Position numbers and translations under genes: made by a program
Assembly (NCBI RefSeq): GCF_030848805.1
Contig: NC_092366.1
Span: 1,426,001-1,490,000 of the forward strand
Length of the DNA stretch: 64,000 bases
Direction: 5' to 3'
DNA from: Temnothorax longispinosus
Taxonomy: Eukaryota > Arthropoda > Insecta > Hymenoptera > Formicidae
Part shown: one piece after another, positions 39,166-55,283 of the stretch
Layout: each line of letters opens with the position of its first letter
Position numbering within the stretch: the first letter of the stretch is position 1
The notes under the pieces: generated by a model
The model's input: only the letters and a program-made list of their open reading frames with translations
Databases searched by the model: none
What the model was told of the DNA's origin: nothing

Positions 39166-41531
39166 ATGGACGAAGTTTGGTTTCACCTCTCGAATCAGCT
39201 CGAAACGTTGCAGGTAATCGGATTTCCCTCAGATCTCTTTATATAATCTTGCTTTATACATTTTCAATTATAACTGACTCCTATTGCCCTTTGTTTTCAA
39301 TTTCATGGAACTCGCGTGACTTCGCAGTGTATACTTAGAAACGACCTATATTTGTGCAATATATAAAATTACATAAGTTTCACGTTTCCTTTTGAACTGA
39401 AAGATAAACGTTTTAGTATATTGTGTGTCAGTATTATAAAAATATTTCAATATTATGTAATATTTTGGTGTCTCAGACTTAATGTGCGAATCGCTTGGCA
39501 TAAAATATAAATTATTCATAGAAATCTCAGTATACTACACAAAAAAATTTGGGGGAAGGTTCAAGCATCGCTAGCGGCGCAACAGGGACAGCAATGGTGT
39601 GCGGCTTGGCTGGCGCAGTTGCAAGAATTTATCCAGCAGCTTTGCGACGAGCAACACGCTCAGTACGCCAAAGACATCGCGCTGGGCATGGCTGCCTCTG
39701 TACAGAGAGGGTGGCAAGAAATTCAGTTTCAGTATTACAATAGTCAATGGAACACAATAGATTTTTATCGCCAAATGGGAACCTTGTGTGCTGGTAAAGG
39801 TACGTTGAATATTTCAAAAATGTTTCCAACAATGTCACGCGTTTCTGTATGTAGCGCCAAAGTGGATTTTTATCGCACGTATGTTTGTTTATATTCTGTC
39901 CAGTGTCGAGGAGAGAAGCGATGTTTTGCTTGACAGGTCTGATGATTGGAACTGTAACCGGCTACTATATCGGCGTAACTTGGAAACCTGCCTCTCGACA
40001 TGTACATCATATAAAAGCTATTGCCTGCCACCATTATTACGGTATCGAGGTATATATCGTGTATAATGCCTGCGTTCGTTTATTCACATTGCCAATGGGA
40101 ATAAACAAACGCAGGCATGACATCCTATTACAGTTTTGAGTGTAGATAATAGATATCGTGTCTCGTTATTGCTACAGGGTGTGCTGATGATAGACGACTC
40201 TGAAATGCCAACGATTAAGAAATCGAACGAATTACTCATACAAGTTAAGGCCGCTTCACTTAATGTTATCGATACAAAGATATGCTCTGGTTACTCTAGG
40301 ATTTATAGAAGATTACTTAACTCAGGAGTAAGTAAAAACTTTCCCGAACGCCCACCGATATCCGAATACAACGCAATATCGTTGTAATGCACGAACGTAT
40401 GTATTTAGAAACAGAAAGAACTACCTGTAACTTTAGGGAGGGATTGCGCCGGAGTGATAGTCGACGTTGGACAAGGCGTTATCAACTTCGACATCGGAGA
40501 TGAGGTATTTTTAGCCGTGCCATCGTGGGCTTCTGGCACGATGGCGGAATATATAATTGTTCCAGAAACGCAAGTAGCAAGACGGCCTAAATCATGTAAC
40601 TTCGAAGCCTCCGCCAGCCTGCCTTACAATGGTTGCTTGGCGTGGGACGCTTTAGTTAATAGATCTGTCATCAAGGAAGGCAATGCCAAAGGAAAACGGT
40701 AATGCTCTTGATGCTCACTCTTAGCTCTTGTATCTGAAATATCAATTGATATAATATTATCGTTATAGAGTTCTCGTTTTCGGCGGAAGTACTCCGATCG
40801 GTTGTATCTTGATGCAATTAATTAAGTTATGGGGTGGATATGTAGTAACCGCTTGCCGAACAGACGCCGTGCCCATAATGAGGGCATTGGGTGCCGACGA
40901 AGTTATGATAATAAACGAAACTGACATCGAAAAGGAACTACAATTACACGATAAGTACGAAAAAGTTCTCTGCACAAGACTTATAATTATATTTCAAATT
41001 ATCTTATTTAAATGAAAGAATAGAAAATGTAGTAGTGTTTTTTTTAATTATATCGAGCCCATCTTATTACAGGTACGATGCGATTTTTTATACTGATAAT
41101 CAACCCTTTCAAGAACATATTTTAAAGAAACACTTGTTGCCTCATGGCTCCTATGTATCAACTGTTCCTGAACAATTGACGTCGGACTCGCTGGGATTTA
41201 TTTGTGGAAGCATATTTGCTGGATGTGTTAGAATAAAATTATTGGTTCAGGTATCGGTTTATTCCAGTTAATTCCATTCCAATTAATAATCATCAACTGT
41301 ATTACTGACTGATACTTTAAATTATAGTACATGTTCGGATTTAACATGCATCAATGGAAAGAAGGAGCAAAGTTGAATGTCGCATATTTGCGAACATTGT
41401 GCGAGCTGACCGATGCGAATCAATTGCAAACGGTTGTGGACAGGGTGTACGCGCCATATAATATCGAGCGAGCGTTGCTCCATGTCCTAGATCCAAACTC
41501 TATTGGTAGTACGATTATAACGTTTCAGTGA
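39166..41531 (+). CDS. RTN4IP1: RTN4IP1-like mitochondrial quinone oxidoreductase
   Basis: Member of the zinc-independent medium-chain dehydrogenase/reductase family, closest to reticulon-4-interacting protein 1 (an NAD(P)H-dependent mitochondrial oxidoreductase in animals). Exons: 39166-39213, 39559-39799, 39904-40049, 40178-40327, 40409-40698, 40769-40954, 41073-41250, 41328-41531; 480 aa, frame kept at every junction. A GroES-like domain spans about 135-290 (LGRDCAGVIVDVG, GDEVFLAVPSW), followed by a Rossmann fold with the nucleotide loop GGSTPIG (about 297-303) and RALGADEV. The C-terminal segment ends with the family-like TIITFQ. Oddities: an N-terminal extension of about 130 residues with a helical Gln/Ala-rich part and a membrane-like segment (103-123) carrying Gly at 108, 112, 116 and 120. 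AATAAA lies at 41634. The start is the first ATG after a pyrimidine tract. The enzyme family is certain; the extension's role is unknown. Confidence 0.9.
40066..40118. repeat. Perfect-length hairpin in RTN4IP1 intron 3
   Basis: ATGCCTGCGTTCGTTTATTC (40066-40085) is followed after a 13-base loop by its inverted copy (40099-40118) with a single mismatch. It lies wholly inside the 128-bp intron 40050-40177. It could be a tiny inverted-repeat element or an intronic structured RNA. Confidence 0.8.
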
Positions 41532-42156
41532 CAGTATCATTGGAAGAAATTTATATCGCGACTATATATCTTTTGTACATAACAGTGTATAATTTTTGGC
41601 GGCTACTGCCGCCAATCATTGCCGTATACTGTTAATAAATATTTACATCATTGCAAACCAAGAAATGGTAGTTCAAACATGCTTGGTGCTACAATAAAGA
41701 CTGATGTGATATAATGAATAGACATAGAATACTTTATCCTTTTCTAAATTCCTTGCCAAGTTATATTAATAAGAAATGAAATATATAATATATGATGAAG
41801 ATATATGATAATGACAATATATATGATGATACTGATTATCCGCTTGAATTTAAATGATGTAACAATGTTGTTTGTTAAGATTTTTATAAAAACATGCTGC
41901 GACAGATTATTGTTGAACGCTCGCTATGATACATTCATAATATATATTGTACACGAATATTGTATATATTTTGCGAAATAAATAGAAAAAATTATACTAT
42001 GGTTATACTAGTTCGAGACTGCAATTTGCATAGAAATTTATAAAAAAAATTAACGCGCGACATGTGTATAAGACACTGTGCCGAAATAGCATTTTATACA
42101 AGACACGAGTACGCTATCATTGTTGTATATTTTTTGTCAAATTTGTAAAATTACTC
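41532..42156. other. Tail-to-tail spacer, RTN4IP1 / FEN1
   Basis: 625 bp of AT-rich DNA between two convergent genes. It contains the AATAAA of the plus-strand gene at 41634. No clear minus-strand polyadenylation hexamer for FEN1 was found close to its stop. Confidence 0.7.
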
Positions 42157-43995
42157 TCACTTTGCTTTACCGCGAAATTTGCTGTTACCTGCCTTCGTCT
42201 TTTTAGCCGGTGTCTTTTTTTCTTCCGCCTATAATAATGTGTAAAGAAAATATCTTATTTAATTAAAATTCAGAGGTATAAAATAATAATAGTTCGATAA
42301 ATATCTCACCTTCCTTTTTGGAGTCGGAGTCGAGTTTGGCAAAACTTTGAAGAACGAGTCCAATCGGCCCTGCGTGGACGTATTTCGGGCCTTGTGAAGT
42401 TTCTTTGCTCCATTTCTAACCCGTTCTTCGTTAAACTGCTTGTCACCACATAAATACTTCACCAGACCTTCTTCATCTGGTTCGGACCATTTTAGCTTGC
42501 AAGATAAAAGAATATTCAGTATATTTGATTTACGTAAGGAAAAATTATTCGGTATAAAAAACAATACCTGGATGTCATCTGGATTCGATACTTCTGGTTC
42601 TTGAAACAATAATCTTGCCTCTTTGTAATTCCAATCTTCCGGTATGGGATATTTCTTGGTATCTATATTGTCAATAATCTTTTCAAGGTTTCTATGATTT
42701 TTTATCAACTCTATTGCCCTTTTTGGGCCAACGCCTCTGATACTATTTGTATAATCACATCCCAACATAATACAGAGGTCAATAAACTGTAAATTATGTA
42801 TTATTTCAGAATAATGAATAAACTTGTAATAAAAAAATCATTGTTGAGTAAACACAATCTGAATGCACACCTCATCATGATTCAGCTCCAAACCCGCTAG
42901 AACTTTATCGAAATGAATCTCCTGTACGGGTAACTTCCTGGCTTCGCTGAAGGTTAAGCGTCGTAGTAGCACATTGCAGCCAAAAGTGAGTGCGTCCATA
43001 TCTTCCGTAGCAGTAGCAAAAACTTTACCAGCTTTCACTAAAGCGGCACACTGTGCTTCGGCCTCGCAAGGAGCCTGCGCAGGAAATATCCATTAGGAAT
43101 AAATAAAGAAACTGCGATTTCACATAAATGCTTACATCAATATAAGGTATGCCCATTAACCGAAGTAATTCTTTAGCTTCCTCAGCGTGAGTTTTCGTAA
43201 CTTTGACCAATCTCCTATTAAACTTGTCTATAGCTTCCACATTTCCTTTAATAAAAAAATAACTATAATAATCTTTTGCAATCTTCTTACATAGAACATA
43301 ATGCATTATTTTCAGAGTATTATTACAGCAATAAAGATATATATGTCATTACCATCTTCTTCAGCAGCTTGCAGGAGTTTCTGTGCTTCATCCCTCCTTT
43401 CAGCTCTTTTGGCTAATTCTCCACTTTTCAGATTTGGTGGTTTTCCATCAAATACGTACACAGGCTTTACTCCTTGCTCCACCAAGCGTATGGTACGATA
43501 AAATGTACCCATTAAATGGCTGAGTAACAAAATTTACGTTGCCAATTAGTTTTTATCTTAATTTTCTGTATTATTTGATGAAAATCAGATAAAATTTGTA
43601 ACAAAAGATTGTTGTGCAATCAAGAAATATACCTGGTTGTTTCGCCATCTACGGTAGTGAGCTGGGCTCCTTCACTGCGCACAGCTATAAGAAACTGATA
43701 CAAACACATGGATGCGTCGATAGCTATCTTGCGACCTGAAGCCAAATAGAAGAAATAACATTAAAAACAGGTTCGATAATTGATTGTAACATGAGGATGC
43801 AGAATACAGATAGTAAAATTTTGTCGCCAAGATACGAAGATCGTGTCGATCGTGGTTCTCGGTCAAAGGCACAAAATCAAACGCAAGACAGACAAGTCAC
43901 CATAACCACATACCGAAGTAATGCTTCAATTCTCGCTCTTTGATAGCTTCCGGAGCAATGTCCGCTATTAACTTTGACAAGCCTAAAATACCCAT
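42157..43995 (-). CDS. FEN1: Flap endonuclease 1
   Basis: Structure-specific nuclease that removes 5' flaps during Okazaki fragment maturation and long-patch base excision repair; nuclear. Exons in transcript order: 43995-43914, 43735-43633, 43519-43353, 43245-43136, 43074-42871, 42786-42568, 42495-42310, 42228-42157; 380 aa, the same length as human FEN1. The start [20 protein letters not shown] is the canonical N-terminus that threads DNA. All catalytic acidic residues fall at the expected numbers: D34, D86, E158 and E160 (APCEAEAQC), D179 and D181 (ATEDMD), D233 (LGCDY). Helix-hairpin-helix: [15 protein letters not shown]-binding box, QGRLDSFF, precedes a Lys-rich tail. Head-to-head with DDX27 (599 bp between start codons), so a shared promoter is likely. 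Confidence 0.98.
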
Positions 43996-44246
43996 GTCGG
44001 CGAAATGTCATGCACGTGAAACCGATAACTGCGTCATACAGACATTTTCTGAGAGGCGAATGTGGCAATGTGCTGCTTCCCGCCAATTTCCACAAGACGA
44101 ACGAGGTCTGAAGGTTGAAAGTCTGAAGTAAGTTGCGTACGATGTCGCAGAACAATAAGCATATGTTGGCAATCGTGGAGAAAACACTGCCTTTAGCAGC
44201 TAGCAGCTATTCACGCGCCTCTCAAGCATCACACTCATGTCACTCA

Positions 44247-44363
44247 AGCTGGGTTCGTCTTGACGCTTTCAGCGCGCTGTAAGCATCATTCTATCTTCGT
44301 TGCACATCGAACATCAAACAAAGATAGAGCGATGCTTTGAAAGCGTCAAGACGAACGCAGCCT
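44247..44363. mobile_element. MITE in FEN1/DDX27 promoter, element A
   Basis: Left arm GGTTCGTCTTGACGCTTTC is repeated inverted on the right (GAAAGCGTCAAGACGAACGC). Outer bases AGCTGG and CAGCC also pair imperfectly. Short TCA sequences flank both sides (44244-44246 and 44364-44366), a possible 3-bp duplication. About 117 bp, no coding capacity. Confidence 0.65.
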
Positions 44364-44369
44364 CAATAG

Positions 44370-44489
44370 GGCGCGTTCAGCAGACACAACTGTTGAGTTC
44401 GTCTTATCAACACTCTGCGTCGATTGGTTGGTTCTAAAAGTAAGAGCCAATCACGTTCGACCGCTACTGAGCGGCTTGGTCTGGACGCC
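44370..44489. mobile_element. CCAAT-bearing MITE, copy 1 (FEN1/DDX27 promoter)
   Basis: Begins GGGCGCGTTCAGCAGACACA and is closely similar along its length to the reverse complement of 56688-56815. Shared internal words include GTCTTATCAACA, AAGTAAGAGCCAATCACG and CTACTGAGCGG. The right terminal repeat is degraded in this copy (ends GGTCTGGACGCC). TA lies on each side, possibly the target duplication. Confidence 0.8.
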
Positions 44490-44593
44490 TATGTGCGCAC
44501 CCACGTGTTGGTGTCGTTGGGAGTTAACCTCCAAAGACTCCAAAACGAGTGCCACATGTTTTTCTTGCCACTGCTTTATTTAGGTAATGAGAA

Positions 44594-48120
<3,527 letters not shown>

Positions 48121-49882
48121 TTTTGTAACATATACGCGGCACGCATAATTCTATGATTAAACACATACATACAGCGTTTACTTAATTTGTTTTATTATAG
48201 AACCATTACAATACGCCATATGTCTCACAGATCGACAGATGAATAGCACTGATTAATTGGTTGTTTAATCAGATTATGTATATTTTTCGTAATCTATGAC
48301 CTATTTGAAAAAAATTGCAGTACTATGCAGAAAAGGATCGTACATTTCAAAAATGTTTTTATCGTATTCCAATTTCAATCAGCATAATATATATATAAAG
48401 ATATTTGCTAATTGATAATATATAGCATGAATCTAATGAGAAAACTACACGAAAAAAAGAGAAATATCAATGATAATAAGAGAAAAATGATATATTTTCA
48501 TAGATTTGGAAAATTATATAATTGTTGGAAAGTGCATTGTACTGTAATTTCTATGAAAAGGTAATAGGTATATGTTAATTCTATAATATTTATGCGATAT
48601 CAATCATCCATCACCATTCACGAATTCATGCGCCATTTTCATTCATGTTTAAATTTAAGACAGTTGAATGTTTAAGTTTAATAATTATAATGCTGAGAAC
48701 TTAAATCTTTAAAATCTAGGCCCACTTTACTCAAAACTCCATTCAAAAATTCATACTCAAAAATCTTCTATCCTTCGAACATTATATTTAATAAATAAAA
48801 TTGAAACGCGTTTATCTCTTCACACTTGTAAATTGCAAAAATTGCATATACATTGACATAAATTAAGGTATTACGCAATAATCTTTCGCAATCGGTATAA
48901 TTTTAATTTTATGTTTATTTATAAATACAAAAGTTGAAGGTTTTCGCAAGTTCTCGCAATATTCTTTTTTTTTCCATTGTTACACATGATCATACTTAAT
49001 GTGTATCAATCATAATAATCGCGACGAAAGTGTGGCGATAATTATATTATTAAAAACCAACAACTTTGGATCGCAAAGCCAATAGACACACAACTTCTTA
49101 TCTAATATGTATCGTTTATGCAACAAAACTGTAGTATTCTCCTTGACTGTTTATAAAGTGACGATTTAATTGATATATCTGGGTATATTTCTCTTTAAAA
49201 AGAAAGTTTTCACTTCAGTCATTTATTAATAAAGTATGTTGACAATATTTATATATACTTGCTTATTAACTGATACTATTTTTAGTAAAATAATATTGTG
49301 ATAGCGTTCATTACAGTTGCGAAATAGATTAAAAAAGAAACGTTCATGTATCATAGTGTGAAAGTGAATAATGATCGTGTACCGAATAAGAGTTTTGATC
49401 CAGGAAAAATCTGTTATAAAATTTATAAAAAATTTTCATTCTGACACGGACCATTTGAAGAAATTTTTTTGCTATATCGTAAATTACTTTAACGCAATTC
49501 TATCAGTCATAAAAATAACAAGAGAGAAATACGAATATGTAATATTTCATAAATTTGTCGTCAACGAATCAAATTATATTCACGAGTCCATATATTTGCG
49601 AAGAATTAATAAACTTTTCGTTCTATTTCTTTTTTTTTTCTTGCTCACAAGTTGCAAATCCAGAGAACTCTTTGCATTATAAGCCTGACGTTACTGTGTC
49701 ATAATCTTAAAATCTTACACTCTAGAAATACACGAACGACTTAGTTAATTGTTATATATAACCAAAATATTCTGTTTTCTAATTTGTGTAAAGTATTTTT
49801 TAGATTCTTTAATTTTCTTATCATCATGTTCTTTAAGTCTTTCCCCGTCCCAGTGTTCCCCGGGTATAGTCCGATCACTGAA
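48121..49882. other. Tail-to-tail spacer, DDX27 / PDS5
   Basis: 1.76 kb of AT-rich DNA. It holds the ATTAAA at 48156 and an AATAAA on plus at about 49606. A 103-codon frame at 49371-49682 is Lys/Ile/Phe-rich as AT-rich DNA would give and lacks support. Long 3' untranslated regions of both genes probably occupy part of this. Confidence 0.6.
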
Positions 49883-52800
49883 TTATTTATTTACTTTATC
49901 CGATTCCCTTAATGCCCTCTTCGCTGGTGGTTCCTCGATCTAAAACACGAAAAATATAAAATATTACATTAAACGCTTTGTATTAAAGGATTTTTCGCAA
50001 TCGAGAAGAGAACTTACCTCTTCTTCTAAACCAGGCAGTTGAATCCTGGTCTCTGATGCTTCCGCAGGCTGAAAATAAATTTATCTAAATACATGTTACA
50101 TACACATTTTTCACACTTAAACACTATGATATTTATAGGAAAGGGAAATTTTTAGCAAGAGCACACAACGTTATTCTAATATTACGTTCAAGTTACCTGG
50201 GCATCGATACATTCCACTTCTCCAACTTGCAGCTTGAAATAACAATTATACGTACTCGAGTATTAAATTTGTGTGATGTTCTATCACAATTATTTTGTTA
50301 CTTTAATTATTACCTTAATATAATTAACAGGAATATCTATTATTATTTGCATATACAGGGTGTTTTTAAAAGAACTAATTACAAAGTGCTATAATATAGC
50401 AGCGGCGCGCTCAAGCACACTACTAGATGCCCGGCTCGGGTTAAAAGACGGCGCTGATTGGATTAACTTTACTCAACAATCACTGTTTTATCAAGCATTA
50501 TAAGAAAAATGGTTTAGGACTTCGCGATTTATTTTTTTTTATAAAGAATAGTGCTAAGTAATTAGTGGACGTTCTTTAAGAAATACCCTGTACATTCAGT
50601 TCAATTTAAACAAACTAAAAATATCCGAAAACAATCGCAAAATTATTTTAAAAAATCATCTTACCCTTGCATCTGTTTCATTAGGCCCAATGCCTACTTC
50701 CTTCTGTTGTTTGGATTTAGCCTTGCGCTGTGGTCTCTCATTAACCGTATGTGTATTGTGGAATGATCCCTTTCCTTTTGGATTCGTCATGTTCACTTGT
50801 AATTCCACAGGTAAGTAATTCTTCTGATTGTGCATTGTTTCGTCTGACCGTTTAAAATACATCGTAGGAATTCGCGTCTCACTCGGAAACTCCTTCATGT
50901 CGAAATTGGTAGTCTTGGTGTATATTACATTCATTGCCAAGTCACAAACAGCCCACAATTTCTGTACGTAACAAAAATTAAAATTAGTTCAATCGCGAAT
51001 GATTATTTGGAATGAGCTAGACAAATCTTATTTATAATAATTACATAATTCATTTCGTTGTCCTCAGGTTTCAATGCATCTTTGTGAGTCTTCATACGTT
51101 CCACGAGATTTTTGTAAAATCCGTAGCAATAATATTCGTTCTTTGTGATGAGAGGCTCCAAGATGAACCAAAGACATTGTTGAATAACTTTCAATTGGCT
51201 CACCATCATATGACTCGTGAATTCGGGGTCATGCGCGAGAACAGGTACCGCGAAAACTAGCATGTAATCCGGCAAAATATGGGGCAATTGATCTGAGAAA
51301 TTACAAAGTAACGAAATTTGTGGATTAATTTGACGAAATGGTATAAATACGACACTTAACAAAATTTGCCTTAACGACTGTGTCTTATTTAATCTCTTAC
51401 CCATAGCTCGCTCAACAGTACCCAATGAAAGAGTTTTCACATAATCCCTCCTTTTATTTATGTCTGTCTGCATATATGTCTTCAATACACATTTTAATCT
51501 CTTATCTTGTTCCTTGCCAGCAAGAGCGTAATATCCCATGAAATCCAGTGGTAGACATTTGTTTGGAATTCCTCTTCCTAAACCTTTGTGCAGTTTACCA
51601 CCAAAAGCTTCTCTGACTTGAGGGACCTCGTCCTAAGTACCAAGTTGATATATTGAGATAAATTATGACTGAAATTTATTTTTTATTATATTAAACGTAA
51701 GAACAGATTCACGCTGAACGTACCACCATGAGTTGCGAAAGATTATAAAATTGTTCTGCAGTGAATTGATCGCCGACGCCCTTCTGTTCGCATATCTTCA
51801 ACATTGAACAACCCGCTTGCAATCGCAACCAACTCATTTCAGCTTTGCTCAAACGTCCCTGTGACAGCAAGTCACCTTTGTTCACCATGAAAGCATTCAG
51901 CATTCTGAACGTCTTTTGCGCTGACAATACGTCGGACTTTAATCCTAATAACCAACGAGCCATGCACTTCAAGCCTTCCAATCTGCATCGCGTCTCTTCG
52001 GGTAATTCATCCTCTTTGCACCAATCTCCCTCGATAGCTTCGGAGGTTTGCTCGCTGCTTTCCTTCACTAGTAATTCTTTAACTATCTGCAGAAGCAAAG
52101 ATCATACCGTGTACAATAAAGTACTAAAATGCTTATTACAAGTGTTAACGTTATAACTGTTAACTTTATTGCACTTACTTTCCTGGACACCATATTTTTT
52201 ATTTGTACTTGATATTTTTCTGGCAAATTATACGCTATGTGACCTAACGTGACTATAGACGTCCGATAATATTCCGACGTCGGCGTCAGCGTGTTTTTAA
52301 TTCTCTCGATGATCTCGGGGAAGATGGTATCATGAATATTGGTCATGTTGACGAACAAACATCTCACAGCTTGTTTTGCCTGTTTCGGTGTTCCCGTCTC
52401 AGCGAAGTTCTTGCATATCGGTACCATAAGATTCATAATGTCCGGCGCCACGTCGCATAGAGGTTTATATTTTCCCAAGAACGTGAAGATAGAGAGAACT
52501 AACGGTGCTACCATCTCGTCCTCCAATTCAAGCAAATTGACCAATTGCATCAATATATCGTTATGCAGGAAATGCGGACCGAATACAAATGAAAGCATCT
52601 GAAATATTTCGGATAATGTACTTGTGCTCTTAGTTACAAAATTATCTCTTAATGTATAAAAAAATTTATATTATATTACATTCAAACATTTATTTTTAGA
52701 ATACCGAATTGTCGACTTACCACTAATAGTCTTAATCCTTTCTCCCCAGCATTATTCGGATTAAGACCGATTTCGTCTATCACGTTACCTCCCTTTAAAC

Positions 52801-55283
52801 AGTCTAAGACGTATCCGATCAAAACCTGATTTATACATATACATACATATTAAACGTTTCTTCATAAATAAAAAATAAAATAAAATACACTCCGAAAGAT
52901 AAGATACTTACTCGAATTGCCTCTTCGTCAATCATGACAGAGCTTACTCTTTCGAGCAGCATCTTAATTGTATTATAATATAAATTAGTCATAACGGGCT
53001 GTCCTAATTTTTTGAGAACCTTAGTGATCGTTTCAGCGCATTCCTTGCAAGAGACATTCGGTTGCACAATTGTTTCCATTTCCTGTAATAATCTGGCGTC
53101 TTTCTTCATATGAGAGCTAAATTTTTGAAGAAACTCCTGTACTTTCATGGGATCTGGCAGGAAGCGCGATATCTGATGAATCTTCGTCATTAGCTCATTT
53201 TTAGCGTCTGGTTTCTTCACAATGTCTATCCATTCAACTACTGCCCTTCGCACACTAAACATGTAATAAACTAATTTATATTAAAAGACATCTTTGTGGT
53301 AACTTGTAAATTAAAACAATTAATGCATAACATACGCAAGTTGGTGCTTCTGAAGTTCCACAAATGCTTTAGAAGCATGATCATCAATTGTACCTAAAAG
53401 ATGGTACAATTTTTTCATCCTCTCTTCAGCTTGCAACTGATAAGGTACTAGGCACGTATTTAGCAATCTCTCCACCAGCAATCTGTCTTCCATGCCTGCC
53501 ATATAATAACCATGTAATATTTTATCTTTTATCCAAATAACCGCTTTCTTTGTTGCCTGCGGCACGTCGGCATCGTTCAAATGTTTCTTATATATCATAG
53601 CCAAGCCGGACATCGCCTCTTTCCGTATTTTAAACTGAAAAGATAATTATTAATAAACTCAAGCCATAAACGTAAGTATTAAATTTAAGTAGCTTTGTTA
53701 AATTTAATATTCTACCTTTTTGTCCAAAGTCCTTTCTTTGACAAATTCGAGCAAGTCCTCACTATCTGACACAACTTCGAAGTCCCGTCTGGCAGTTGTC
53801 ACTATAGCCATAACGACTTCGTAACGGACACTTTCATCGGCATCGTGTTGCCTCAGTTTCAAGGTATCCGTGATATCCTTCCTCAATTCAGGATGATTTA
53901 GTAAGAAGTGCATTGAATACTGCACACACTTATTACGAATCGACACGCTGATATCGTTGAATCGTCCCAAAAACGCCCGCCATAATTGTGTATGCTGTAC
54001 GGCTAATTGTGAGCCCTTTTCAGAGAACATTCTAGCAAGCAATGCTACAGCGCCCAATCTCTCATTCTCAGATGAGGATTTTAATTTACATTCTAGTTGC
54101 GGAAGGACGGACAGCAAGACACTCGGACATATGTGATTCAACTCATAGATCAGATCGTATACCTTCTTGCAAATTTGTAAACTCTTCTCCTCCTTACCCA
54201 GTATTAAGACATGATTGAAAAACTGTAAAACATTACAAAGTTTTAGTATTGTATAAATGTCTCTAAGAAAATCAGCACATTTGTTTCTTGGCAGAAACAC
54301 TCTCATTACTTACCGCTTGAATGTATGGTTCTAATGTATCGCTACATTTGATTACCAACTCTTTAGCCAGCAAATATGCATTCTTCTTTTGCGTCTTGTT
54401 TGGTTCTACAATATTCATAAGTATGATATCCAGAAGTTCGTTACTGACAATGTCAGATTCGGTAATAAGTGGGCATAAAACATCCAGCATGAAGCTTTTA
54501 ACTTTACCAGAATGCTCGTCACTAAAAATACGTTGTATTAATCGCATCACATTGCAGAAATCTTAACAATCTGTTTTTTCATCTTCATCTTCGGGTATAC
54601 TCACTTCACAATTCTGAACATGAGGGAAAATAATGCGCAGAAAATCTCTTGGCAATCCTCTAGCTCAAAGCACATGTTGAAAGATTTGACATAAGCTAAA
54701 TTCTCAAGTAGATAAAAGTACCTCTTAAAAGCAGGATCTTTAGGATCTTTTAAACCTGCCAGTTGTTTAATAAGGAACAGGAATATCGTTTTGACCTAAA
54801 AAGTCATATTAGAAACAGCAATGATAAACTGCTTAGTTCAATCAATAATCCATGATTAATTCATGTGAATGATTAATGGATCCTTCAATAAATTATTACA
54901 ATTATAACTGGAATATTTACCTGATCGGCATCTTTATAAGGAGCCTCTGGTGCGTAAACTCTTAAAACATCCGCGATGCAGCAAGCAATCAGTAATTGTA
55001 CATCTTTGCTCTGATGCATTAAAAAGTGCTCTTCCGCCAAATGTAATGCCAGTGGTATGTATTGCTGATACATTCCCTCATCTTGTCCCATAGCTTGCAA
55101 CGTGTGCGCTAGTGTCTACATAATTGTTACATCTTAGTATCGTGTCTTACATAATAAATGTATTGTTTGTCACAGCGGTAAGATATGCCTTCCTAAGTAT
55201 ACCTTGAGTCTTCTGATCAGCTCATCCGGACCTAAATCTTCGGTGACTGATCTGCACCCTTGCGGGTATATTATTTCAGACAT
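49883..55283 (-). CDS. PDS5: Sister chromatid cohesion protein PDS5
   Basis: HEAT-repeat regulator of cohesin, working with WAPL, SCC3 and the acetyl-SMC3 state to control cohesin release. Transcript-order exons: 55283-55203, 55115-54921, 54795-54605, 54521-54314, 54222-53716, 53634-53336, 53254-52912, 52825-52721, 52598-52179, 52086-51724, 51632-51401, 51292-51045, 50961-50665, 50232-50197, 50068-50018, 49939-49883; 1210 aa, all in frame. Family signatures: YPQGC near the start, [19 protein letters not shown] (about 72-90), [75 protein letters not shown], and [10 protein letters not shown] near 1110. Length matches insect PDS5; the long basic, AT-hook-bearing tail of vertebrate PDS5B is absent. 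The last exons are tiny (36, 51, 57 nt). The ATG lies in GCCACCATG (minus), an ideal context. Head-to-head with POLDIP2. Confidence 0.97.
50356..50590. mobile_element. MITE in PDS5 intron (CAGGGTG ends)
   Basis: Lies in the intron between PDS5 exons 50961-50665 and 50232-50197. The left end CAGGGTGTTTTTAAAAGAAC matches the inverted right end (CAGGGTATTTCTTAAAGAAC). TA flanks both sides (50354-50355 and 50591-50592). 235 bp, no coding capacity. Shares its terminal heptamer with the element at 10413. Confidence 0.8.

Larger units (their letters stand above)
43996..44593. promoter_or_regulatory. Bidirectional promoter of FEN1 and DDX27
   Basis: About 600 bp separate the two divergent start codons. 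Much of it consists of two adjacent inverted-repeat elements (44247-44363 and 44370-44489), listed separately. The second contributes GATTGG and GCCAATCACG motifs, i.e. CCAAT-type boxes on both strands. No TATA box is visible, as usual for housekeeping genes. Confidence 0.65.

Noticed and set aside
49371..49682. 103-codon plus-strand frame in the DDX27/PDS5 spacer
   Set aside because: Composition (Ile, Lys, Phe, Tyr) is what AT-rich DNA gives; no splice or similarity support.
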